Shown: in pieces, positions 33,557-41,295 of the stretch
How positions within the stretch are numbered: position 1 is the first letter of the stretch
Layout of the letters: each line of letters opens with the position of its first letter
Source: Flavobacterium notoginsengisoli
Lineage (GTDB): Bacteria > Bacteroidota > Bacteroidia > Flavobacteriales > Flavobacteriaceae
NCBI RefSeq assembly: GCF_014207905.1
Contig: NZ_JACHLB010000001.1
Coordinates: forward strand, 434,001 to 498,000
Length of the DNA: 64,000 nt
Direction: 5' to 3'
The notes under the pieces: generated by a model
Seen by the model: the letters and a program-made list of their open reading frames with translations, nothing else
The model's database searches: none
What the model was told of the DNA's origin: nothing
Position numbers and translations under genes: made by a program

Positions 33557-33955
33557 CTAAACAATTCCTTTTTCAATCATTTCCAACATTACTGGCGAAG
33601 CGTTTTTAAATGTAGGTGGCTGTTCGATAATACTTCCTGCATTTTTTTTATTGACTTTGAAAGTAACATCATCATTTGTTGTAAACAAAAGCGCTGTTAA
33701 AAAAGGCTTTTTAATGTGTGAACCCAAAATCAATAAAGCTTCATCTAAAGTATGAATACTTTCTATTTCTTCTGTTTTGTATCGAAAAGTTAATGAAATC
33801 GAGAATGTATTGTCTTCATTGAGAACTAGTCGGAAATAAACATTTTTAAGTTCTGTATCGCCCATTGTTTTGGCTAAAGTTAGTTTAGCGAAAGTTCCGC
33901 TTTGGATACTTTCTTTAACTCGTTCACAAAAAAGGGCAAATATTGGTTCGTACAT
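33557..33955 (-). CDS. Uncharacterised cytoplasmic protein
   Basis: A 132-residue soluble protein with no signal peptide. Strands alternate with short helices (TFSISLTFRYKTEEIESI, PFLTALLFTTNDDVTFKVN). No family recognised. It is first of the three-gene leftward set. Upstream are the 8-bp array and the 14-bp-arm inverted repeat. Function unknown. Confidence 0.6.
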   Translation of the reverse strand: MYEPIFALFCERVKESIQSGTFAKLTLAKTMGDTELKNVYFRLVLNEDNTFSISLTFRYKTEEIESIHTLDEALLILGSHIKKPFLTALLFTTNDDVTFKVNKKNAGSIIEQPPTFKNASPVMLEMIEKGIV

Positions 33956-33966
33956 TTTTTTTTAAG

Positions 33967-33998
33967 GTGCTAAGGTTCTGAGGTACTAAGATGCTAAG
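33967..33998. repeat. 8-bp tandem array, four units
   Basis: GTGCTAAG, GTTCTGAG, GTACTAAG, ATGCTAAG. Same unit family as at 18054, 31677 and 62040. It lies 11 bp upstream of the start codon of the gene at 33557-33955. Confidence 0.7.
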
Positions 33999-34020
33999 TT
34001 TTTTTGAATCTTTGTCTTTT

Positions 34021-34094
34021 TTAACCGCAAAGGTCACAAAGATTTTAGAAAAACTTGCGAACCTTGCGTAGTCCCTAGCGACCTTTGCGGTTAA
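34021..34094. repeat. Inverted repeat with TTAACCGCAAAGGT arms
   Basis: Perfect 14-bp arms TTAACCGCAAAGGT (34021-34034) and ACCTTTGCGGTTAA (34081-34094), with CTTGCGAACCTTGCG between. This is a dispersed repeat type of flavobacterial intergenic regions. It ends 8 bp before the stop of the enoyl-CoA hydratase gene and may act as its 3' hairpin. Confidence 0.75.
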
Positions 34095-34101
34095 GAAAAT
34101 T

Positions 34102-34884
34102 TTATTTTCCAGTAAATTCTGCTTTACGTTTTTCTAAGAAAGCGGTTGTTCCTTCTTTAAAATCTTGCGTTCCGAAGCATTTTCCGAATGATTTTATTTC
34201 GACATCAAAGCCATTTTTACCATCTGTAAAATTAGCATTGATTGCTTTTATCGCTTTTCCGATAGCAAACGGAGCGTTTTTAATGATTTTTTGAGCGATT
34301 ACATTTGTAAAAGACAGTAATTCTTCCTGAGGCACAACATGATTTACCAGACCATAATCTTTTGCTTGTTCAGCAGTAATCATTGCTGCGGTCATAATTA
34401 ATTCCATTGCGCGTCCTTTACCAATTAATTGTGGTAAACGTTGTGTTCCTCCATAACCTGGAATCAATCCTAAAGTTACTTCTGGAAGTCCCATTTTGGC
34501 GTTATCAGCAGCAATTCTGAAATGACAAGCCATTGCCAATTCCAATCCACCTCCAAGAGCAAACCCGTTAATTGCAGCAATAACTGGTTTCTTAAGTCCT
34601 TCAATAAAATCAAAAAGTGATTCCTGACCTTCTGCCGCCAATTGAGCGCCTTCAACAATAGTATAATTGGCAAATTCAGAAATATCAGCTCCAGCAACAA
34701 ATGCTTTTTCGCCGCTTCCCGTTAAAATAATAACTCGAACATCATCATTTTTACCCAATAATTTGATCGCTTTACTCAAATCGCTAATTGTTGCTTTGTT
34801 TAAAGCGTTCAATTTTGTCGGTCTGTTTATCGTAATAGTCGCGATATTTTCTTCAATTGTAATTAAAAGATTCTCGTAGTTCAT
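34102..34884 (-). CDS. Enoyl-CoA hydratase/isomerase family protein
   Basis: A 260-residue crotonase-fold enzyme, probably hydrating 2-enoyl-CoA in fatty acid or amino acid breakdown. The oxyanion-hole region is AFVAGADISEF and AAINGFALGGGLELAMAC; the two catalytic Glu positions are filled (GGGLELAMAC and LPEVTLGLIPGYGGTQRLP). The ATG at 34884 (MNYENLLITIEEN) is chosen over a longer frame that would run into the upstream kinase gene. No other beta-oxidation genes are adjacent. Confidence 0.9.
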   Translation of the reverse strand: MNYENLLITIEENIATITINRPTKLNALNKATISDLSKAIKLLGKNDDVRVIILTGSGEKAFVAGADISEFANYTIVEGAQLAAEGQESLFDFIEGLKKPVIAAINGFALGGGLELAMACHFRIAADNAKMGLPEVTLGLIPGYGGTQRLPQLIGKGRAMELIMTAAMITAEQAKDYGLVNHVVPQEELLSFTNVIAQKIIKNAPFAIGKAIKAINANFTDGKNGFDVEIKSFGKCFGTQDFKEGTTAFLEKRKAEFTGK

Positions 34885-34894
34885 GACGCTTTTT

Positions 34895-36364
34895 TTAGGA
34901 GTTTGTGATAGGCAAAGAAACTCTAAAAGTGGTTCCTTTCCCGTAAGTTGACTCAAAGGTAATTGTTCCTTTGTAATTTTCGATAATGTTTTTAATAATT
35001 CCTAATCCAAGTCCCATACCGCTGGTTTTGGTAGTAAATTTAGGTTCGAAAATTCGTCCAATATCTTGTTTCTGAATTCCGATTCCGTTGTCTTTTACGG
35101 CGATTTCAACATTATCGTTTCGTCTTTTTACCGTAACTTCAATAGATTTCTGAAACTGACTTTCCGAAATTGCCTGAGTCGCGTTTTTCACCAAATTGGT
35201 AATGACACGAATTAACTGCGTACGATCCATTTTAGAAATAATTTCTTGTTCGTCGCTATGGAAAGAAATATAATCTTCATTGAAAATATCCAAAGCCAAT
35301 TCGACAACTTCAACAACATTTAGTGTTTCATTTTGCTGCGCCGGCATCGAAGCAAAGTTCGAAAATGCCGAAGCAACTGCAGTCATGGTATCAATTTGCT
35401 GAATTAAAGTTTCAGAGTAATCATTCATTTTCTGCTTCACATCAGGATCATTCGGATCAAACTTTCGTTGAAAACTCTGAACCGTCAAGCGCATGGGCGT
35501 AAGCGGATTTTTAATCTCGTGCGCCACCTGTTTTGCCATTTCGCGCCAAGCTTCTTCTCTTTCGCTTTGTGCTAATTTTATGGCACTTGTTTCCAGTTTG
35601 TCCACCATTCCGTTATACGCTTTTATAAGGAAGTTAACTTCTTTGCTATTCGCTTCCAGAACAATTTTCTCATTTTTCTGATCCAAATTGGTTTCTTCCA
35701 AACGGTCAGAAATGGTTTTTAACGATTTTGTGATATAAGTCGAAAGGAAATACGCTAAAGCGAAAGCCACAATCAGCATAAAAGAGTAAACCTGGCTTAA
35801 ACGAATCAAGAAGGTATTCAACTCATTATCGTAATAACCATCGTCTTCTAAATACGGAAGGTTTAAAATTCCGAGCGGTTTGAATTTTTCGTCTTTTATT
35901 AAACTGTATGAAGATCTATTTTTAACTCCATCAATCGTTTTAATGTCTACAAAACGTTTTTCGATTGAAGAACGAACGAGTTTAAGAATATATTCTGGAA
36001 TTGGCGGGGCAATTTTATCAACTGCAAAAGACTCTTTGGATGATTTTAGCAGTTTTCCGTCTAAACTGTAAATGTTGATTTCAATTTTGTGAATCTGCGC
36101 CAGCTCATGAATTTTATCTTTGAAGATTAAATCCAAATTCTGGGTTTTAAGCGGATAAGTTGTAGTAGAAAGAACGTAATTAATATGCTCTTTTACTGCA
36201 TTTTCTTTTCGTTCTAATCGTTCTTGATGATATTCTTTGGCCTCAGTTTTAAACTGAATAATCGAAATCGAAGCCAATAAAAAAGATGCCACAACAATCA
36301 ATACAATCATCGACAGGAAAATCCTGGTTCGAAGCGAAAGCATTGTCATTTTGAAGTTTAACAT
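34895..36364 (-). CDS. Membrane sensor histidine kinase
   Basis: A 489-residue two-component kinase. Helix 1 is at about residues 13-36 and helix 2 at about 188-211, enclosing a roughly 150-residue periplasmic sensor region. A HAMP linker follows, then HisKA with the phospho-acceptor His 282 in QVAHEIKNPLTPMRL, and HATPase with NLVKNATQAI, DNGIGIQ and GMGLGLGI boxes. It resembles NtrY-type kinases. No response regulator is adjacent, so its partner and signal are unknown. An ATG five codons in is a possible alternative start. Confidence 0.9.
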   Translation of the reverse strand: MLNFKMTMLSLRTRIFLSMIVLIVVASFLLASISIIQFKTEAKEYHQERLERKENAVKEHINYVLSTTTYPLKTQNLDLIFKDKIHELAQIHKIEINIYSLDGKLLKSSKESFAVDKIAPPIPEYILKLVRSSIEKRFVDIKTIDGVKNRSSYSLIKDEKFKPLGILNLPYLEDDGYYDNELNTFLIRLSQVYSFMLIVAFALAYFLSTYITKSLKTISDRLEETNLDQKNEKIVLEANSKEVNFLIKAYNGMVDKLETSAIKLAQSEREEAWREMAKQVAHEIKNPLTPMRLTVQSFQRKFDPNDPDVKQKMNDYSETLIQQIDTMTAVASAFSNFASMPAQQNETLNVVEVVELALDIFNEDYISFHSDEQEIISKMDRTQLIRVITNLVKNATQAISESQFQKSIEVTVKRRNDNVEIAVKDNGIGIQKQDIGRIFEPKFTTKTSGMGLGLGIIKNIIENYKGTITFESTYGKGTTFRVSLPITNS

Positions 36365-36382
36365 TTTCTTTTTGTTTTGTTG

Positions 36383-36429
36383 GTTTCAGGTTTCAAGTTT
36401 CAGGTTACGTTGCGTCTGGCAACTTGAAG
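36383..36429. repeat. 7-bp tandem repeats (GTTTCAG) plus hairpin
   Basis: GTTTCAG, GTTTCAA, GTTTCAG in tandem, then a hairpin GTTGC-GTCTG-GCAAC (36409-36423). The same hairpin recurs at 36908-36922 followed by inverted heptamers. Confidence 0.7.
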
Positions 36430-36436
36430 CAAAAAA

Positions 36437-36880
36437 CTATTTTTCCTTTATAGAATTCATAATTTCTTGAAGATCATTATTAAATTTATTTAAAACGACT
36501 TCTTTATTCAATTCCTGAGCGTACTCTGATTTTATACGACAAAATACTCTTCCCGAATCCTGATAAAAGTCAAAAGACAGCTTCTCGAGATCTGGTTTCA
36601 TTTTGTATAAAACAATTTCGTTATAAAATAAACTATCAGAATAGTTTATCGTTAAAGTGTAGATTCCAGCTTCATTAGGAAATGCATTTTGAACTAATTC
36701 ACTATTCTGAAATATTGGGTATAAATCTATTTTCCAAGTCCCCTGAGATAAATTTATAGATACTTTTTTACTGTCAATATTCTTATCAAAAGATATTTCC
36801 ACTTTTTCATTTTCAAATTTTGATTGTGCAAATTGCGTCATTGATATTAAAATAAAAAGTATTGTAAATTTATTACGCAT
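36437..36880 (-). CDS. Uncharacterised secreted protein
   Basis: A 147-residue protein with a signal peptide (KFTILFILISMTQFAQS) and a predicted beta-sandwich-like mature part (VSINLSQGTWKIDLYPIF, EAGIYTLTINYSDSLFYNE). No family recognised. The gene is bracketed by two heptamer-repeat blocks carrying the same hairpin, so it may have been inserted between them. It lies between hemJ and the histidine kinase, all leftward. Confidence 0.65.
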   Translation of the reverse strand: MRNKFTILFILISMTQFAQSKFENEKVEISFDKNIDSKKVSINLSQGTWKIDLYPIFQNSELVQNAFPNEAGIYTLTINYSDSLFYNEIVLYKMKPDLEKLSFDFYQDSGRVFCRIKSEYAQELNKEVVLNKFNNDLQEIMNSIKEK

Positions 36881-36901
36881 AAGATTTTGTTTTATTTGTT
36901 T

Positions 36902-36943
36902 CGGTTAGGTTGCGTCTGGCAACTTGAAACTTGAAACCTGAAA
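36902..36943. repeat. Hairpin plus inverted 7-bp tandem repeats (CTTGAAA)
   Basis: Hairpin GTTGC-GTCTG-GCAAC (36908-36922) followed by CTTGAAA, CTTGAAA, CCTGAAA, the reverse complement of the GTTTCAG unit. It looks like the right half of the same element whose left half is at 36383. Confidence 0.7.
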
Positions 36944-36951
36944 CTAAAAAA

Positions 36952-37500
36952 CTATTTCCTTTCTCTAATTCGTTTGTAAAACCTGAACCCTAGCATAATT
37001 AAAACCGAAAATAAAATAATTCCGATTACGCCGAAAATCCAGTTGATGGCACTTTTTAAAACTACTAAAAAAACTACGGCAAACAAAATAATCGTTGCGC
37101 CTTCGTTCCATAAACGCATAAAATTATTCGAATATTTTACTTCGTCTCTTTGCAGCTGCTTAAAAATCTGATGGCATTTTCCGTGGTATAAATACAACAG
37201 AAAAACGAAACATAATTTTACGTGCATCCACGGCATTTTGATCCAAATATGCCCTGCATCTGTAAAAAACAGCATCCAAAAAGCAAAAATACTCGCCAAA
37301 ACCGCCGACGGCCATGTAATAATATACCACAAACGGTAGGCCATAATTTTGTATTGTGCCTGAAGAATTTCTTTTTCCGGTGATGGTTTTTCATTGGCTT
37401 CAATTTGATACACAAACAAACGCACAATGTAAAACAAACCCGCAAACCAGGTAATTACAAAAATAAGATGCAGTGATTTTAAGTAATTATAGTACTCCAT
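36952..37500 (-). CDS. hemJ: HemJ-type protoporphyrinogen oxidase (CopD-related membrane protein)
   Basis: A 182-residue inner-membrane protein with four or five helices matching HemJ (UPF0093), which oxidises protoporphyrinogen IX to protoporphyrin IX in the penultimate heme step. Family motifs are SLHLIFVITWFAGLFYIVRLFVYQ, with conserved His and Arg, then YRLWYIITWPS and WMHVKLCFVFLLYLYH. It lies next to hemH, the following step, on the same strand, with only a heptamer repeat between them. No hemG or hemY is seen, so this is the expected enzyme. CopD-type copper proteins are the alternative, but fit context and motifs less well. Confidence 0.85.
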   Translation of the reverse strand: MEYYNYLKSLHLIFVITWFAGLFYIVRLFVYQIEANEKPSPEKEILQAQYKIMAYRLWYIITWPSAVLASIFAFWMLFFTDAGHIWIKMPWMHVKLCFVFLLYLYHGKCHQIFKQLQRDEVKYSNNFMRLWNEGATIILFAVVFLVVLKSAINWIFGVIGIILFSVLIMLGFRFYKRIRERK

Positions 37501-37509
37501 TATTATTTT

Positions 37510-37580
37510 GTTTCAGGTTTCAGGTTTTAGGTTTCAAGTTAATCAACTTTGAGAAAAACTTGAAACTTTAAACCTGAAAC
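37510..37580. repeat. Facing 7-bp tandem arrays (GTTTCAR) between hemJ and hemH
   Basis: GTTTCAG, GTTTCAG, GTTTTAG, GTTTCAA (37510-37537) face CTTGAAAC...CCTGAAAC (37559-37580); the arms can pair. It ends 5 bp before the hemH stop codon. Confidence 0.7.
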
Positions 37581-37585
37581 AAATT

Positions 37586-38605
37586 TTATTTAGCCCAATC
37601 GTTAATCCAATTCGAAACCGTTTGGCACCATTCGTCATCATCATTCAAGCAAGGAATCGCAAGGAATTCTTCTCCTCCATTTGCTTCAAAATCTTCTTTG
37701 GCACGCATGGCGATTTCTTCTAAAGTTTCTAAACAATCCGTAACGAAAGCAGGAGTTACAACCGCAATTTTCTTAATACCTCTTTTAGGCATATTGTCGA
37801 TTTCAACATCGGTATAAGGTTCTAGCCATTTATCTCCAGCCAATCTCGATTGGAAAGTAACGCAATATTTGTCTTTCGGAATTCCTAATTGCTCAACTAC
37901 CAAACGCGTTGTTTCGTAACAATGTGTTCTGTAGCAGAATTCAGCTTCTGGAGTTCCAACTTCACAGCACATTTCATTAGTAACAAACTTTTTATGAGAT
38001 TTTGTTTTATCGGTTTTACGTACATGACGCTCTGGAATTCCGTGATATGAAAACACCAATTGGTCATAGTCATATCCTTGAAGATTCTTTTGAATTGAAT
38101 CTGCAACATTTTTGATATAATCTGGTTTATTGTAAAATGCCGGAACATCAGAGAATTTCATGTGAGGAAATTTCTTCTTGCGGATTTCTTCTGCCAAAAC
38201 TAAAATTGTCAAAGTCGAAGCCATCGCATATTGTGGATAAAGCGGAAAAAGTAAAACTTCTGTCACGCCTTGGTCGTTTAATTCTTGTAAACCTTTTTCG
38301 ATTGTCATAGATCCGTAACGCATCGCAAGAGCAACCGGAACGTTTGATAAAGGCTGTACTTTTTTGTGCATTCTTTCAGAAAGAACGATTAATGGAGAAC
38401 CTTCTTTCCACCAGATTTTAGAATAAGCATGTGCCGATTCTTCTGGTCTTTTTCTTAAAATAATTCCGCGAACCAATAATGCTCTCAATAAATACGGAAC
38501 GTCGATTACGTATTTATCCATTAAAAATTCATCTAAATAGGGTTTTACATCTTTTGGAGTTGGACTGTCTGGTGATCCTAAGTTTATTAAAAGTGCGCCT
38601 TTCAT
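37586..38605 (-). CDS. hemH: Ferrochelatase
   Basis: A 339-residue enzyme inserting Fe2+ into protoporphyrin IX to give heme. The family start is GALLINLGSPDSPTPKDVKPYL; the metal/porphyrin His lies in VFSYHGIPERH (about residue 190); the catalytic Glu is in VTDCLETLEEI. A Cys-rich stretch (CCEVGTPEAEFCYRTHCYE) is present. It is membrane-associated or soluble. It pairs with hemJ downstream and faces away from the hemA-hemF set, whose AraC regulator is just upstream. Its 5' leader contains four 7-bp GCTTTAR repeats. Confidence 0.95.
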   Translation of the reverse strand: MKGALLINLGSPDSPTPKDVKPYLDEFLMDKYVIDVPYLLRALLVRGIILRKRPEESAHAYSKIWWKEGSPLIVLSERMHKKVQPLSNVPVALAMRYGSMTIEKGLQELNDQGVTEVLLFPLYPQYAMASTLTILVLAEEIRKKKFPHMKFSDVPAFYNKPDYIKNVADSIQKNLQGYDYDQLVFSYHGIPERHVRKTDKTKSHKKFVTNEMCCEVGTPEAEFCYRTHCYETTRLVVEQLGIPKDKYCVTFQSRLAGDKWLEPYTDVEIDNMPKRGIKKIAVVTPAFVTDCLETLEEIAMRAKEDFEANGGEEFLAIPCLNDDDEWCQTVSNWINDWAK

Positions 38606-38617
38606 TATGTGTTTTTT

Positions 38618-38645
38618 GCTTTAGGCTTTAAGCATTAGGCTTTAA
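38618..38645. repeat. 7-bp tandem array in the hemH leader
   Basis: GCTTTAG, GCTTTAA, GCATTAG, GCTTTAA: four 7-bp units starting 13 bp upstream of the hemH ATG. Confidence 0.7.
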
Positions 38646-38837
38646 GCTTTTTGTTTGTTTTTAATAATTTCGGCAAAAGTATAATTTGAAACTTTTTCGA
38701 AATATGATATTTATTACTTTTTGATTATTATTGAATATTCAAAATTGATTAAACTAATTCGAGAAATTTTTTCACGCAGATTTACACAGATTAAAGCAGA
38801 TTTTTGCGGAGTAATTCGTGAATTCGTGGCTAATAAA

Positions 38838-39713
38838 TTAAACATTCGCATTAATCGACATCAAATATTTTTTTGGTGTTGTTCCGAATTTCTTCTTGAA
38901 TGCGGCTATAAAATGACTTCCTGTACTGTAACCTATTTTCAATCCCACTTCATTTACATTATAAGAACCACTGTCTAAAAGTTTTCGGGCGAAATCCATT
39001 TTGTAATCGAACAAGAAACCGTAAACCGTATCGCCGTAAATTTGTTTGAAACCCATTTTGAGTTTTTTCAAATTCAAACCAATTTCATCTGCTAATTCTT
39101 GCAGTCCTGGAGGTTCGGCCATATTCGCGATTACAATTTCTTTTGCTTTTCTGATTTTCAAAACATTGTCTTCGTCAATCAAAAATGGACATTGTTCGGC
39201 ATTTGGATCTTCAGTTCTGTTGAAATACAGACTCAACAATTCGTATCCTTTTCCTTTATAATAAAGGTTTTTTATCGATGGATGAAGATTGTAATGAAAC
39301 AACTGGCTCAGTACAATTGCCATTGACGGACTAATATTTCCTTCGTTATAATACTTCTTATCCTTATTGTCAGGGCTTAGGAAAGTAATATAATCTGCTT
39401 CGGCAGAAAATAACGCGTGAAATTTTTTGATCGATACAATTACTGAAATTGCCCACGAGTTTGGAGCCAACTCTAAATTTAGCGGCAATTCTTTCTGTGG
39501 ATTGTATAAAAGAAGCGATTTTTCCTCTTTCAATTCTAAAGCATAATTACCCTGATTGAACAAGAATTTTGCGTTTCCTTTTATTCCGAAGTGAAACTGT
39601 ATCAGGCCAGTACCTATTATTTCGTGCTGTGCGTAGAAAGGTTCAGAACCATCATTTTGAAAACGGATCAGTGTAAAGTCGTCTTCAATTTTTATAACTT
39701 CTTGAGAACTCAT
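38838..39713 (-). CDS. AraC-family transcriptional regulator
   Basis: A 291-residue regulator with a C-terminal AraC DNA-binding domain of two helix-turn-helix units (about residues 185-291): LQELADEIGLNLKKLKMGFKQIYG and VNEVGLKIGYSTGSHFIAAFKKKFGTTPKKYL. The N-terminal part is a cupin-like sensor (HEIIGTGLIQFHFGIKGNAKFLF). It is divergent from hemA across a 227-bp region with three inverted repeats, so it is a candidate regulator of hemA-hemF and of itself. The signal is unknown; iron or heme status would make sense. Confidence 0.9.
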   Translation of the reverse strand: MSSQEVIKIEDDFTLIRFQNDGSEPFYAQHEIIGTGLIQFHFGIKGNAKFLFNQGNYALELKEEKSLLLYNPQKELPLNLELAPNSWAISVIVSIKKFHALFSAEADYITFLSPDNKDKKYYNEGNISPSMAIVLSQLFHYNLHPSIKNLYYKGKGYELLSLYFNRTEDPNAEQCPFLIDEDNVLKIRKAKEIVIANMAEPPGLQELADEIGLNLKKLKMGFKQIYGDTVYGFLFDYKMDFARKLLDSGSYNVNEVGLKIGYSTGSHFIAAFKKKFGTTPKKYLMSINANV

Positions 39714-39759
39714 AGCGATATTTTTTTGAAACGAAAATCAAAACAAACTCAAAATGTTA

Positions 39760-39845
39760 TTTAGAATCACTCTAAACTAATCACTTCAAATGAGTTGATT
39801 TTGCTACAAAAGTAGCCTTTTTTACTCAAAAACACCTATTTAGGT
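39760..39845. promoter_or_regulatory. Three inverted repeats between the AraC gene and hemA
   Basis: Repeat 1: TTTAGAATCACTCTAAA (39760-39776). Repeat 2: a symmetric 38-bp dyad TGAGT-N7-GCTAC-AAAA-GTAGC-N7-ACTCA (39791-39828). Repeat 3: ACCTATTTAGGT (39834-39845). All are upstream of the hemA -7 element and are candidate operators for the divergent pair. Confidence 0.5.
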
Positions 39846-39908
39846 TCAAAAAAACATACAGCGACATAAAAAGTACTTTTAGCGTTATTTTTATCAATGC
39901 TATAGTAA

Positions 39909-39916
39909 TAATTTTG
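39909..39916 (+). promoter_or_regulatory. -7 promoter element of hemA
   Basis: TAATTTTG matches TAnnTTTG and lies 24 bp before the ATG at 39941. A TTG frame start at 39914 falls inside it and is therefore rejected as start codon. Confidence 0.6.
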
Positions 39917-39940
39917 TTGCACTTTTATGAAAGTGAATTT

Positions 39941-41191
39941 ATGGAAAACAATAACGTACCGAAACACCTTTATTTTTACTCAGTTGGTCTGAGTTATAAA
40001 AAAGCTGATGCTGAGGTCAGAGGTCAATTTAGTTTGGATGCCGTTGCTAAAACGCGATTGCTCGAACAAGCTAAAAACGAGGGAATAGAAAGCTTAATAG
40101 TTACTTCAACTTGCAACAGAACCGAAATTTACGGTTTTGCTGAGCACCCATTTCAATTAATAAAACTTATTTGCGATAATAGTAACGGATCTGTAGACGC
40201 TTTTCAAAAAGTGGGTTTCGTGTACAAAAATCAAGAAGCAATCAATCACTTATTTCGTGTTGGAACTGGTTTAGACAGTCAGATTTTAGGTGATTTCGAA
40301 ATTATATCTCAAATTAAAACTTCTTTTATTCATTCAAAATCAATGAATTTAGCCAATGCTTTTATGGAAAGATTGGTAAATGCAGTGATTCAGGCAAGTA
40401 AAAGAATTAAAACAGAAACGGAAATTAGTTCTGGAGCCACTTCAGTTTCTTTTGCTTCTGTACAATATATTTTGAAAAATGTTGAAGATATAAGCAACAA
40501 AAACATTCTACTTTTCGGAACTGGAAAAATCGGAAGAAATACGTGCGAGAATTTAGTAAAACATACTAAAAACGAACATATTACTTTAATCAACCGAACG
40601 AAAGACAAAGCGGAGAAATTGGCTGGAAAACTAAATTTGATTGTTAAAGATTATTCGGAACTGCATTTAGAACTTCAAAAAGCTGATGTTGTGGTTGTAG
40701 CAACTGGCGCGCAAAATCCAACGGTTGATAAAGCAATTTTGAATCTTAAAAAACCTTTGTTGATTCTGGATTTATCAATTCCGAAAAACGTAAACGAAAA
40801 CGTAGAGGAATTAGAAGGTGTAACTTTAATTCACATGGATTATTTGTCTCAATTGACAGATGAAACTTTGGAAAACAGAAAATTACACATTCCAGCTGCC
40901 GAAGCGATTATTGAAGAAATCAAAGAAGAATTTGTTACCTGGATGAAAGGCCGAAAATTTGCGCCTACTATCAATGCGTTAAAAGACAAACTAAACGCAA
41001 TCAAAGCTTCAGAATTGGATTTTCAAAGCAAAAAAATCGCCGATTTTAACGAAGAACAAGCTGAAATTATCAGTAACAGAATCATCCAAAAAATCACTAC
41101 ACATTTTGCAAATCATTTAAAAGACGACGATACCATGGTTGATGAAAGCATTGAATGGATCGAAAAAGTCTTCAAAATAAAAGCATCTTAA
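39941..41191 (+). CDS. hemA: Glutamyl-tRNA reductase
   Basis: A 416-residue NADPH enzyme that reduces glutamyl-tRNA to glutamate-1-semialdehyde, the first committed step of C5-pathway heme synthesis. The catalytic Cys is in VTSTCNRTEIYGF; the nearby GTGLDSQILGDFEIISQIK stretch and the NADPH motif NILLFGTGKIGRNTCENL are typical; a helical dimerisation domain ends the protein. It leads the rightward hemA-hemC-hemD-hemE set. hemL, the next step, is not in the window. Regulation by the divergent AraC protein is likely. Confidence 0.95.
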   Translation: MENNNVPKHLYFYSVGLSYKKADAEVRGQFSLDAVAKTRLLEQAKNEGIESLIVTSTCNRTEIYGFAEHPFQLIKLICDNSNGSVDAFQKVGFVYKNQEAINHLFRVGTGLDSQILGDFEIISQIKTSFIHSKSMNLANAFMERLVNAVIQASKRIKTETEISSGATSVSFASVQYILKNVEDISNKNILLFGTGKIGRNTCENLVKHTKNEHITLINRTKDKAEKLAGKLNLIVKDYSELHLELQKADVVVVATGAQNPTVDKAILNLKKPLLILDLSIPKNVNENVEELEGVTLIHMDYLSQLTDETLENRKLHIPAAEAIIEEIKEEFVTWMKGRKFAPTINALKDKLNAIKASELDFQSKKIADFNEEQAEIISNRIIQKITTHFANHLKDDDTMVDESIEWIEKVFKIKAS

Positions 41192-41200
41192 ATAAAATTT

Positions 41201-41282
41201 AAACCATATAAGTTATATAAGTTCATTTAAAAACTGTGTTTTACCCAAACTGCTTAAATTTACTTGTATAACTTATATGGTT
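41201..41282. repeat. Inverted-repeat element C, copy 2
   Basis: Arms AAACCATATAAGTTATA (41201-41217) and TATAACTTATATGGTT (41267-41282). The left side continues TAAGTTCATTTAAA as in the other copies. It fills the hemA-hemC gap and ends 13 bp before the hemC ATG. Confidence 0.8.
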
Positions 41283-41295
41283 CAAAAAATAAAAC

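Noticed and set aside
36952-37500. CopD-type copper export protein
   Set aside because: Membrane-helix motifs and the position next to hemH fit HemJ better than CopD, which normally pairs with CopC.
39914-39940. TTG start for hemA, giving nine extra residues
   Set aside because: The TTG is the end of the -7 promoter element TAATTTTG, and an ATG in good position follows at 39941.
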